From JANPPS01 sp965246925 (GTDB lineage Bacteria > Pseudomonadota > Alphaproteobacteria > Acetobacterales > Acetobacteraceae): 64,000 bases of DNA. Positions 25,855 through 35,000 of the stretch are shown here, piece after piece; position 1 is the stretch's first letter; each line of letters begins with the position of its first letter. The notes below the pieces were generated by a model. That model saw nothing but the letters and a program-made list of their open reading frames with translations. It searched no databases and had not been told where the DNA came from. The position numbers were made by a program, and so were the translations under genes. The DNA is taken from positions 1,302,001 to 1,366,000 of the forward strand of contig OZ251994.1 of NCBI GenBank assembly GCA_965246925.1. Reading direction: 5' to 3'.

Positions 25855-28800
25855 CTACTCTGCGGCGTGCAGGTGGCCGGCTGGAACCTCGCGTGATGCG
25901 TCCCGCGGCACCCGCGACCAGGCCGCATACAGGGCCGGCACGAAGCATAGGGTCAGCACCGTCGCGCTCACCAACCCGCCCATGATCGCGATCGCCATCG
26001 GCCCCCAGAATACCGAGAACGCCAGCGGCACCAGCGCCAGAATGGCGGCCGTGGCCGTCAGCAGGATCGGACGCGCCCGGCGGATGGTCGCCTCCACGAT
26101 CGCCACCGCCGGCGTGCTGCCGCCCGCGATGTCCTGCTCGATCTGGTCCACCAGGATCACGCTGTTGCGCATGATGATCCCGGCGAGCGCGATGAAGCCC
26201 AAGGTCGCCACGAAGCCGAACGGCGCACCGGTGATCAGCAACGCCGCCGCCACGCCGATCAAGCCTAGCGGCGCCGTCAGCACCACCATCGCCACCCGGC
26301 TGAACGACTGCATCTGGATCATCAGCAGCGTCAGCATGACCGCCAGCATCAGCGGCATGACCTTGTTGATGCTGGCCGAGCCCTTGGCGCTCTCCTCCAC
26401 CGCGCCCGCCGTCTCGATCCGGTAGCCTGGCGGCAAGGCGATCCCGGCCAGCCGGGGCTCGATATCGGCCGTCGCCACCGGGGCCTGGATGCCCGGCATC
26501 GTATCGGCGCGCACCAGCAGCATCGGCGTGCGGTTCCGCCGCCAGACCACCGGCTGCTCCAGCCCCCAGCCGATGGTCGCGAACTGACCCAGCGCCACCG
26601 CGTGCCGGCCCGGCACCGGAATCGACACGTCGGCCAGGCCCGCGAGGTCGGACCGCTCGGATTGGATGGCGCGGGCGATCACCGGGATCAGCTCCGTACC
26701 CTCCCGGTAGCCGGTGATCACCGCCCCCTGCTGCAGCGTCTGCAGCGTGGTGCTCACGTCGGCCGAGCCCACGCCCAGCAGGCGCGCCTTGTCCTGATCG
26801 ACCGTGACCGTCACCGACCGGCCCATGGCGCCCCAGCTATCGCCGATGTTGCGCACGAGCGGGCTCTGTCCCATCGCCGCCCGCACCTGCCCGGCGATCT
26901 CCCGCAGGCGCAGCAGGTCCGGCCCCACGATGCGGAACTGCACCGGGTAGCCCACGGGCGGGCCGAGTTCCAGCCGTGACGGCCGGAGCCGGATGTCCGC
27001 AAACTCACCAACCGCGCCCCGGTCCACCACGTCCGACAGCACCGCTAGCAGGTGCTCGCGCGCCGGGATATCGGCGGTGTTGATCACGAACTGCGCATAG
27101 TTCGGCTGATCCAGCTCCGGCGAGAACGCGAGGAAGAACCGCGGCGTGCCGGTGCCGGTATAGGCCGCGTAGGACGTGATGCCGGGCTGCGTGGCGAGCA
27201 ACGCCTCGAGCTGGCCGGCCGCGCGGCTGGTGGCGGCGATCGACGCACCCTCCGGCAGGCGGACGTCGATCAGGATTTCCAGCCGGTCGGATGCGGGGAA
27301 GAACTGGTTCGGCACCCGGGTAAAGCCCGCGATCGACACCACAAAGGCCAGCACCGTCAGGCCGATCACAGCCCAGCGCCGAGTCACGCACCAGCCCACC
27401 AGCCGGCGCCCGGCGCGGTATATCCCGCTATCGTAGGCGGCATGATGCGCCACGCGCTCCGGCAGCAAGGCCGCGCCCAGGAAGGGCACGAACACCACCG
27501 CCACGACCCAGCTGAGGATCAGCGCGATGCCCACCACGCGGAAGATGTCCTGCGTGTATTCACCGGTGCTGGACGCCGCCAAACCCACCGGCAGGTATCC
27601 GGCAGCCGTCACCAGCGTGCCGGTCAGCATCGGGAACGCCGTCGAGGTATAGGCGAAGCTGCCGGCGCGGAACCGGTCCCAGCCCGCATCCAGCTTCACC
27701 GCCATCGTCTCCACTGCGATGATCGCGTCATCCACCAGCAGCCCCAGCGCTATCACCATGGCGCCGAGCGAAATCCGCTGCAGGTCGATGCCCAGCAGCT
27801 TCATGCCCACGAACACGCCGGCCAGCACCAGCGGCACGCTGATGGCCACCACAAGCCCGGTGCGCCAGCCCAGACTGACGAAGCTCACCAGCAGCACGAT
27901 CGCCAGCGCCTCGAGGAAGCTTTCTTGGAAATCCGCGATATCCGCCGCCACCACCGTCGATTGGTCGTTCAGCCGGGTGAGGTGCACCCCGAGCGGCAGC
28001 GCCGGCTCCATCTGCGCCAGCCGCGCCGCCACGCGCTGACCGAGGTCCAGGATATTGCCGCCATCGGCCATGCTGATGCCCAATCCGAGCGCCGGCAGGC
28101 CGCCGACGCGCATGGTGGCGTTGGGCGGATCGAGCGTGCCGCGCGTAAGCGTCGCGATGTCACCCAGCCGCAGCAGCCGCCCCCGCGCCTGGATCGGCAG
28201 GCCCGCGAGCCCCGCCGGCCCGTCCAGCACCGCCCGGGTGCGGACGCGGATCCGGTCCGACACGGTGTCCACGAACCCGCTGGCCACCACGCTGTTCTCC
28301 TGCCGCACGGCGGCGAACACGTCCTGTAGCGTGAGGCCCAGCTCGGCCAGCTTCCGGTGCGACACCTCGATCGTGATGCGCTCGTCCTGCTGACCGACCA
28401 GGATCACCTTGCCCACGCCCGGCACGCCGACCAGCGATTCCCGCAAGTCTTCCGCCACGTGCTTCAGCTCCGGCAGGCTGAACCCCTCGCCGGTCACGGC
28501 ATACACCAGGCTGAACGTGTCCCCGAACTCGTCATTGAACGCGGGCGGCTGGAGGCCCTCCGGCAGGCCCGGGATGTCCCCCACCTTCTTCCGCACCTGG
28601 TAGAACAGCCCCGGCACGTCCCGCGGTGCCGTATCATCCCGGAGCGAGACGGCGATCACCGCGTGGCCGGGCTGCGTCTGGCTCTGCGTATAATCCAGAT
28701 GCGGCAGGTCCTCGAGCTTCCGCTCCACCCGGTCCACCACCTGCCGCGCCATCTCGTCCGCGGTGGCGCCGGGCCAGTCTAGGATCACGATCATCTGCTT

Positions 28801-28926
28801 GATGGTGAACGCCGGGTCCTCCGCCCGGCCCAGGCCCATATACGCCCAGGCCCCCGCGGCAAACAGCGCCAGCATGGCGAACAGCGTGAGCGCCCGATGC
28901 CGTAGCGCCCATTCCGACAGGTTCAT
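25855..28926 (-). CDS. RND efflux transporter permease (HAE1/AcrB-like)
   Basis: A 1023-residue inner-membrane proton-driven exporter from ATG 28926. Twelve helices and two large periplasmic loops are visible. ALRHRALTLFAMLALFAAGAWAY is TM1, LGAMVIALGLLVDDAIIAVE in TM4 holds the paired Asp residues of the proton relay, and the second half repeats the pattern (GFIALAGIIMRNSVILVDQIE). With the adaptor gene (4-bp overlap) and TetR upstream, it forms a drug/solvent efflux system. No outer-membrane channel gene is present, so it must use one encoded elsewhere. Confidence 0.94.
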   Translation of the reverse strand: MNLSEWALRHRALTLFAMLALFAAGAWAYMGLGRAEDPAFTIKQMIVILDWPGATADEMARQVVDRVERKLEDLPHLDYTQSQTQPGHAVIAVSLRDDTAPRDVPGLFYQVRKKVGDIPGLPEGLQPPAFNDEFGDTFSLVYAVTGEGFSLPELKHVAEDLRESLVGVPGVGKVILVGQQDERITIEVSHRKLAELGLTLQDVFAAVRQENSVVASGFVDTVSDRIRVRTRAVLDGPAGLAGLPIQARGRLLRLGDIATLTRGTLDPPNATMRVGGLPALGLGISMADGGNILDLGQRVAARLAQMEPALPLGVHLTRLNDQSTVVAADIADFQESFLEALAIVLLVSFVSLGWRTGLVVAISVPLVLAGVFVGMKLLGIDLQRISLGAMVIALGLLVDDAIIAVETMAVKLDAGWDRFRAGSFAYTSTAFPMLTGTLVTAAGYLPVGLAASSTGEYTQDIFRVVGIALILSWVVAVVFVPFLGAALLPERVAHHAAYDSGIYRAGRRLVGWCVTRRWAVIGLTVLAFVVSIAGFTRVPNQFFPASDRLEILIDVRLPEGASIAATSRAAGQLEALLATQPGITSYAAYTGTGTPRFFLAFSPELDQPNYAQFVINTADIPAREHLLAVLSDVVDRGAVGEFADIRLRPSRLELGPPVGYPVQFRIVGPDLLRLREIAGQVRAAMGQSPLVRNIGDSWGAMGRSVTVTVDQDKARLLGVGSADVSTTLQTLQQGAVITGYREGTELIPVIARAIQSERSDLAGLADVSIPVPGRHAVALGQFATIGWGLEQPVVWRRNRTPMLLVRADTMPGIQAPVATADIEPRLAGIALPPGYRIETAGAVEESAKGSASINKVMPLMLAVMLTLLMIQMQSFSRVAMVVLTAPLGLIGVAAALLITGAPFGFVATLGFIALAGIIMRNSVILVDQIEQDIAGGSTPAVAIVEATIRRARPILLTATAAILALVPLAFSVFWGPMAIAIMGGLVSATVLTLCFVPALYAAWSRVPRDASREVPAGHLHAAE

Positions 28927-29966
28927 CGCGCCGCTCCCGCCCACGCCACGACCGGCATGTCCGGCGTGAGCAGCGCCACCCCCGCCGTCGCGACCTGCTC
29001 ACCGGCCGCCAGCCCCGCGCGGACCAGCACGCTGCCGTCCGGCGCATACCCCGCCAGCTCGACCGGGCGCAGCGCGGCATGACCGTCATGCAGCACCCAA
29101 ACCGCGGGCCGCCCGCCCTGATCGGCCAGCGCGCCGGACGGTAGGGCCGCCACCATGGCGCTGGCCCCCTCGAGCCGCAGCGCCGCCGTCATGCCCAAAG
29201 CCAGCTGGGGCGAGGCATCCAGTACGGTCACACGCACCGTGAACGTCCGGCTCGCCGGGTCGGCCAGCGCGCCGATCTCGCGGATGCGTCCGTGCCAGGT
29301 CTCGCCGGGGGCGGCGCCGGCGGTGATGCTCACCGCCTGATCCCGCCGCAGCCCGGCCACGCGCCCCTCCGGGATATCGGCCGCGACCTCGATCTCGTTC
29401 GTGTGCGCCAGCACCGCCACCGTCTGCCCGGCCGCCACCACCTGCCCGGCCTGCACCGGGAGCGCCGTGATCACGCTGTCCGCATCGGCCGTCAGCACGC
29501 CATACCCGGCCTGATCCCGCGCCAGCGCCGCCTGCCGCGTCGCCTGCATCAGCCGGGCTGCCGCCATCCGCGCCGCCGCACCCCGCTTGTCCATCTCGGA
29601 CGGCAAATACGCCGGCGACCCCTTGCCCAGGCCGCTATACCGCCGCAAATCCGCCTGCGCGTTGGCCGCCTCCGCCTCCGCCGCGTCCCGCGCCGCCTCC
29701 GCCGATTGCTGTTGCAGGCGGAGGTCCGCCGGGTCGAGCTGCGCCAGCGCCTGCCCGGCGCGGACGCGGTCGCCGATCTCCACCATGCGCCGCACCACCT
29801 TGCCCGGCACCCGGAACGCCAGCTCCGCCTGCGTGCGCGGCTGCACGGTGCCGGACGCCGTCAGCGCCGCCTGGCCCGGCACCAGCACGACCGGCTGCAC
29901 CCGCACCGGCTTCGGCGCGGGCCCGGCGGCGATGAGGGCGGTCAGCAGCAGGGCTTGGAGGCGCAT
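28923..29966 (-). CDS. RND efflux periplasmic adaptor (MFP)
   Basis: A 347-residue membrane-fusion protein linking the RND pump to an outer-membrane channel. A short signal-like N-terminus lacks a lipobox Cys. ASGTVQPRTQAELAFRVPGKVVRRMVEIGDRVRAGQALAQLD is the split lipoyl half, then an Ala-rich alpha-hairpin (about residues 85-155), then the second lipoyl half (VLTADADSVITALPVQAGQVVAAGQ) and a beta-barrel domain. Its stop overlaps the RND start. A candidate operator lies directly before its ATG. Confidence 0.92.
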   Translation of the reverse strand: MRLQALLLTALIAAGPAPKPVRVQPVVLVPGQAALTASGTVQPRTQAELAFRVPGKVVRRMVEIGDRVRAGQALAQLDPADLRLQQQSAEAARDAAEAEAANAQADLRRYSGLGKGSPAYLPSEMDKRGAAARMAAARLMQATRQAALARDQAGYGVLTADADSVITALPVQAGQVVAAGQTVAVLAHTNEIEVAADIPEGRVAGLRRDQAVSITAGAAPGETWHGRIREIGALADPASRTFTVRVTVLDASPQLALGMTAALRLEGASAMVAALPSGALADQGGRPAVWVLHDGHAALRPVELAGYAPDGSVLVRAGLAAGEQVATAGVALLTPDMPVVAWAGAAR

Positions 29967-29977
29967 GGCGCTACGCT

Positions 29978-30008
29978 AACTGAACACCGATCAGTTTACA
30001 ACGTTCAC
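29978..30008. promoter_or_regulatory. Candidate TetR operator before the adaptor gene
   Basis: AACTGA (29978-29983), seven bases, TCAGTT (29991-29996) is a perfect dyad 11 bp before the adaptor ATG, overlapping the end of the TetR gene. Next to it, 29994-30008 read on the minus strand as GTGAACGTTGTAAAC. A similar GTGAACAACGTTTA (30626-30639) lies immediately before the TetR ATG. Paired sites at both places fit autorepression plus control of the pump. Confidence 0.4.
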
Positions 30009-30623
30009 TTTCAAGCCCAACCCGGCGCACATCATGTCGAGCACGCCGCCAACCAGTTGCTCCGGCGGCGTCACCAGATGCTGCGGCTGATCCAGCAACA
30101 GCGCGGTCAGCCCGTGTAGGCAAGCCCAAATGCCCTCCGCAATCATGAGCGAGGGTCCCGGCCGGAACAGCCCGGCCGCCATCATCCCCTCGACCCCCTG
30201 TTGCAGGATGGCGAAGCTGTGATCCGCCGCCTGCACGGTCTCACAGCGCGTGGGCACGGCGGGGGTGGACACGAACGTAATCCGGTATGCGTCCGCATGC
30301 GCCAGGCCGAACGCCACATACGCCTCGAGCCCCGCGCGAAACCGCTGCTGGATCGGTAGCGCCGGGTCCTGGCTGCGCTCGAGCATCAGCAGCATTTCGG
30401 CGAACGTCGCCTCCGCAATCGCCGCCAGGATCGCGTCCTTGTCCGGAAAATAGACATATAGCGCGGACGGCGAGACACCCACGGCGGCGGCGATGCGGCG
30501 CATGGTGGCGTGCGCCACGCCCTCGGCCAAGAACAGCCGGGTCGCGGCGGCTAGGATTTCCCCGCGCCGGCTGGCACCCTGGCCGCGCGGCTTGCGAGTA
30601 CGGAGGACAGGTTCGATGTGCAT
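29991..30623 (-). CDS. TetR/AcrR-family repressor of the efflux operon
   Basis: A 210-residue regulator from ATG 30623. The helix-turn-helix is RRGEILAAATRLFLAEGVAHATMRRIAAAVGVSPSALYVYFPDKDAILAAI (about residues 18-66), a textbook TetR DNA-binding domain, and the C-terminal domain is helical with a ligand pocket (TetR_C WHG-like). It sits just upstream of, and in the same direction as, the adaptor-pump genes, which it presumably represses until an effector binds. Confidence 0.9.
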   Translation of the reverse strand: MHIEPVLRTRKPRGQGASRRGEILAAATRLFLAEGVAHATMRRIAAAVGVSPSALYVYFPDKDAILAAIAEATFAEMLLMLERSQDPALPIQQRFRAGLEAYVAFGLAHADAYRITFVSTPAVPTRCETVQAADHSFAILQQGVEGMMAAGLFRPGPSLMIAEGIWACLHGLTALLLDQPQHLVTPPEQLVGGVLDMMCAGLGLKVNVVN

Positions 30624-30682
30624 GAGTGAACAACGTTTAGCTACGCGGGGCGGGCCTGGCAACGCCGAGTTCAGCGGAACCG

Positions 30683-30716
30683 CCCCCTCTCCCTCCGAGA
30701 CAGGGCTGGGGTGAGG
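30683..30716. repeat. Single CCCTCTCCC-type intergenic repeat
   Basis: CCCCCTCTCCCTCCGAGACA followed by GGGCTGGGGTGAGG: same family as the copies at 25725 and 45402. It lies between the TetR gene and the MFS gene, ending 17 bp before the presumed TTG start of the latter. Its central stem is imperfect. Confidence 0.75.
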
Positions 30717-30733
30717 AAAACGACGGGCGCCCC

Positions 30734-32092
30734 TTGACCGCCATACCGCAAGACGGCCTCGCTCCCGCAAAGCGGCGCTGGGCGGTGCTGACCGTCATGC
30801 TGGCCGTCGGCATGGCGTCGCTCGATACCTCTATCGCCAACACGGCGCTGCCGACTATCGCGGCAGACCTGCTCGCCAGCCCCGCCGCCTCCGTCTGGGT
30901 CATCAACGCTTATCAACTGGCGCTGGTCACCTCCTTGCTGCCGTTCGCGTCGCTTGGTGAGATCTACGGCTACCGCCGGGTGTACGGCTGGGGCCTGGCC
31001 GTGTTCACCGGCGCGTCGGTCCTTTGCGCGCTCAGTTGGTCCCTGGAAACCCTCACCGCCGCCCGCGTGCTACAGGGATTGGGGGCGAGCGGGGTGATGA
31101 GCGTGAACGGCGCCCTGGTCCGCTTCATCTTCCCGGCTCGCGCGCTGGGCAAGGGTTTGGGCATCAACGCGCTCACGGTCGGCGTCTCCACCGCCCTCGG
31201 CCCGACCGTGGCTGCCGCCATCTTGTCGGTCACATCCTGGCAGTGGCTGTTTGCCGTGAACGGCCCGGTGGGTGTTCTGGCCCTGCTGCTCGCCGCCCGC
31301 GCCCTACCGGAGACGCCGCGCGCCGCCCGCGCGTTCGACGGCCTGAGCGCGCTGCTGAATGCCGGCACGTTCGGCCTGCTGATCTTCGGCATCGGTGAGG
31401 GCGCGCATCAAGCCGCACCCTGGATGACGATCGCGGTGCTCTCAGGCGCGGCCCTGTTCGGCGCGGCCCTGGTGCGGCGGCAGCTGTCGATGTCCGCACC
31501 GATGCTGCCCGTCGATCTTTACCGGCGCCCAATGTTCGCGCTCTCGTCGCTCACCTCGTTCTGCTCCTTCGCCGCGCAGGGCCTGTCATTCGTATCGTTG
31601 CCGTTCTATTTTCAAACGAGCCTAGGGCGGAGCGCGGTCGAAACCGGCGTGCTGCTCACCGCCTGGCCCGTGCTGACGGCGGCGATGGCGCCGGTTGCGG
31701 GTCCGTTGTCGGACCGCTATCCGCCCGCCATCCTGGGTGGGGCAGGGATGCTGGTGCTCTGCGCCGGGTTGCTGCTCATGGCCACGATCGGCCCGGCCCC
31801 GACCGACGCCGCGTGCGTCTGGCGTCTCATGGTGTGCGGCGCCGGATTCGGCTTCTTCCAATCCCCCAACCTCAAAGCCATCATGTCGAGCGCGCCCCCA
31901 GAACGCAGCGGCGGCGCCTCCGGCATCGTCGCCACCTCCCGCCTCTGCGGCCAATCCGTAGGCGCGGCGCTGGTAGCCCTGTGCCTCGGCATCTCGATCC
32001 AGAGCGGCCCCGCCCTAGCCCTCACCTTGGCCGCGGGCTTCGCAGGCACGGCAGCCCTGGTCAGCTTCTCCAGGCTGTTGCCGAAGGCATAG
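30734..32092 (+). CDS. MFS drug exporter (DHA2/EmrB-QacA-like)
   Basis: A 452-residue MFS protein. LDTSIANTALPTIAADL in helix 1 and SVWVINAYQLALV in helix 2 are DHA2 signatures, followed by GEIYGYRRVYGWGLAVF and motif C (GVSTALGPTVAAAIL). About 13-14 helices are visible. The only start that includes helix 1 is TTG 30734, with no clear ribosome site, and a dispersed repeat sits just before it. It is divergent from the TetR-controlled RND operon, so both may respond to the same regulator. Confidence 0.85.
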   Translation: MTAIPQDGLAPAKRRWAVLTVMLAVGMASLDTSIANTALPTIAADLLASPAASVWVINAYQLALVTSLLPFASLGEIYGYRRVYGWGLAVFTGASVLCALSWSLETLTAARVLQGLGASGVMSVNGALVRFIFPARALGKGLGINALTVGVSTALGPTVAAAILSVTSWQWLFAVNGPVGVLALLLAARALPETPRAARAFDGLSALLNAGTFGLLIFGIGEGAHQAAPWMTIAVLSGAALFGAALVRRQLSMSAPMLPVDLYRRPMFALSSLTSFCSFAAQGLSFVSLPFYFQTSLGRSAVETGVLLTAWPVLTAAMAPVAGPLSDRYPPAILGGAGMLVLCAGLLLMATIGPAPTDAACVWRLMVCGAGFGFFQSPNLKAIMSSAPPERSGGASGIVATSRLCGQSVGAALVALCLGISIQSGPALALTLAAGFAGTAALVSFSRLLPKA

Positions 32093-32095
32093 GAT

Positions 32096-35000
32096 TCAAG
32101 ACACAACCTCACCCGAAACCAGCAGCGCATCCAGCATGGCCTGCAACCGCTCACCAGTTCGGCTCCAGCTGCGCTCATCGAGCCAGGCCTGTGCTGCGGC
32201 GGCGGTGGCTTGACGGAGGGGCTGGTCCCGCAACGCCCGGTCCAGCCCGGCGGCAATGTCCGCAGGCGCCGTGCCCGGGAGAGTGATCGCCGCCGCGCCA
32301 GCCTCGGCAAACAAAACCAGCGGCGTGACCGTTACAGGCACGCCAGACATGAGCGCACTCCGCAACGCCGCGCTGGAGCCTTCGCGGGAGCCTTGGTAGG
32401 GCAGCACCAGCACGTCACACTCCTGCAGCCGCGCCGTGCTCGTAGCGTGATCCAAGAATTCCGTCTCGAAACTGACCACATCCGTCAGCTCATGCTGGTC
32501 CACCAGGGCCCGGCACGCGGCAATCTCTTGGGCCGAGACCGGGAGCGGATATTCCGCGTTGACCAGTCGCAACCGCGCCTGCGGCCACCCGGCGCGCAAC
32601 AGCGCTAACGCCTCGATCAGCTCCGGCAGGCCCTTACCGGGCAAGAAGAATCCATACGAGCCGATCACCACCGGATCGGCTGGCGTCAGCCCACGCGGAG
32701 TCCGGCCAGGCACCGCCGGATCAGCCCCCTGCGGGATCAGCACGCTGTTTGCCGCAAGCCCCAGACCGGCCAGCGTCTCCATGTCCGTCTGCGAATGCAC
32801 GACCACCCGCGACATCCGCCCGAGCGCCCCCAGCGCCGCAGCATCCGCCTCCGCCAATTCCTGCGTGTTGTGCAGTGTCACCGTGACAACGCGCCCGGAC
32901 AGCGCCGGATGCTCCAGGAGCTGGGTCAGCATCGGCCACGGCAGCAGCCCCGGTTGATGCTGGATCATCACCACAACCGGGTCTTGCCGCATCAGCGCGC
33001 GCATGGTGGCGTGCAGCGTATCCGGCTCGTTGATCGCCCAGACCGGCATCACCCCCGCCGCACCCGGCGCCGTGCGCGTATCTGCCAGGATGATGGCCGG
33101 ACCGGGCATCACCCGCATCAAGTGCCGCGAATACTCGGCGATACCGCAGCGTAGATCCCAAGTGGTGATCCACACCGCCGGCCGCTCCGGACGCGGACCT
33201 GGCGTAAGCAACAGGCTGGCCGCAAACAGCCCGATCTGCTGCGCATCCGCACCAATCACCCGAACCGGAATCTGCAATCCCGCCTCGATCAATGACTTGG
33301 CCACCGCCCGGCTCGGCGCTAGCACGCCGTGATAGCTCGCCTGCAGCTCGCCGATCTGCGCCGGGTCATCCTCCCCGGCGGCATAACAGAGCGCGACGTC
33401 GGACGGCTCAGCCCCCGCCCCGGCCCGCATGGCGATGCTGACATGCGGTCCGCTGCTGGGCGGCGGGCGGGACAGCAGTGGCCCAAGCGCCCGGTCCAAC
33501 ACCCCGTCCGCCGCGAGCTCGTCGAAGGGCGGCACCAGCCGCACGGCCCCAGGCCGGCCCGCCGACAGCGCCACGGCCCAAGCGCGCGTCACCGCGCCTA
33601 GCCCGTCGCCGCCCACCGGCCCCGCAAGAGTGAACTGGGCCTGCGCAGCCAATGCATCCAGTGTCGCAGGCGGCGGCATCGGCGCAGCGCCCGCCTGGGC
33701 CAGCGCCGCCAGCAGGGCTGGCATTTGCACAGCCACCGCCGGCAACGCGGCCCGTTGCTCGCGCAACAAGCGCATCCGCCGGGTCCGGTCCTGCGCCAGC
33801 TCTGCCATCGCCAGCGCCATGGCGGCCGGCGCTGGGTCGAACACCAGGCCCGGCGCGATCAAGTATGGTATGGCGCCCGCGGCCCGGGCCAGCACCGGCA
33901 CCCCGCGCGCCACGGTGTGCAGCAACCAGGGATCCGCCTCCCCGGATGTGCTGGCGAACACGGCGAAGTGCGCCGGCCGCGCCACGTCCCTCACCAGCGT
34001 GGCCGGCCCCGGGACCAGCACCCGGAACCGCGCGAACACGTCCTCCAGCCACGCCCCCGCCTCCGCATCGGCGGGCCGGCTGAGCCCCAAGATGGTCAGC
34101 TCCCCTTCCGGGGCCGCTTCGGCCGTCTCACCTTCCCACAGCAGCGTGCACGTCGCGACACCGGGGAACCCCAGCCGTCGCAGCGCCAGAGACCCAAGCT
34201 CGGTATCCGCCAGCGCCGTTATGACAGCGGGGCGAAGCTCCTCCAGCCCATAGGCCGGGGCGGCCGAGCCATGGTGGAACAGAACCTTCGCCACCGGCAC
34301 GTCCAGCACCGCTTGCGGCACCGGCTGCCCGGCTGTCTGATGCATCATCAGCACGTACTCATGATGCTCCGGCAGCGCCGCTAGCGTGTGCGTCTCGTGG
34401 ATCAGCCCGTAATCCGGCGTGTCCACGAAAATATGGCTGTCATAGCCGAGCCCCCGCAACACCCGGCGCAGGACCAGCATCGCCTGCAACAGCGCCCCAT
34501 CGGCGGCCGGCGCGGCACAGAATTGATGCACCGCGCGCGGGCGCACCGCCGGTAGCACCGGATGCGGCGTGGAGGCGGGCGGATAAAACAGCGGCGGCAC
34601 GGCTATGGGCTGCACTGGCGCGGGTTGCACGATCGCCGGCGCCGCAAACACCGGCGTTTCGAACGCTGGCATCACGAACGCTGGCATCACGAACGCGGGC
34701 ATTCCGGACGCGGGCATTTCGGACGCGGGCACCTCGAAGGTGGACATTTCGGCCGCCGGCGGTTCCATGGCCGGCCGCCCGGCCGGCGGTGGACTCCATT
34801 GCACGATTTCTATGACCGGCACCGTGGCGGCCATCGCCGGCCCGGTCTCTGCGCCGCCTGATACCGCCCGCCGCAGCGGCGCCGTGACACGCCAAGACGT
34901 GCTGCCCCGTATGGCAGCGAGCCACGTCATGGCTTCCTCTCGCCGCCGCTCCGCCTCCGCCGCCTGCGCCGCGGCCTGCCGGGCCGAATGCGCCGCCGCC

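Noticed and set aside
34657..34738. CRISPR-like array
   Set aside because: The 15-bp repeats are contiguous, in frame and encode pentapeptides; there are no spacers.
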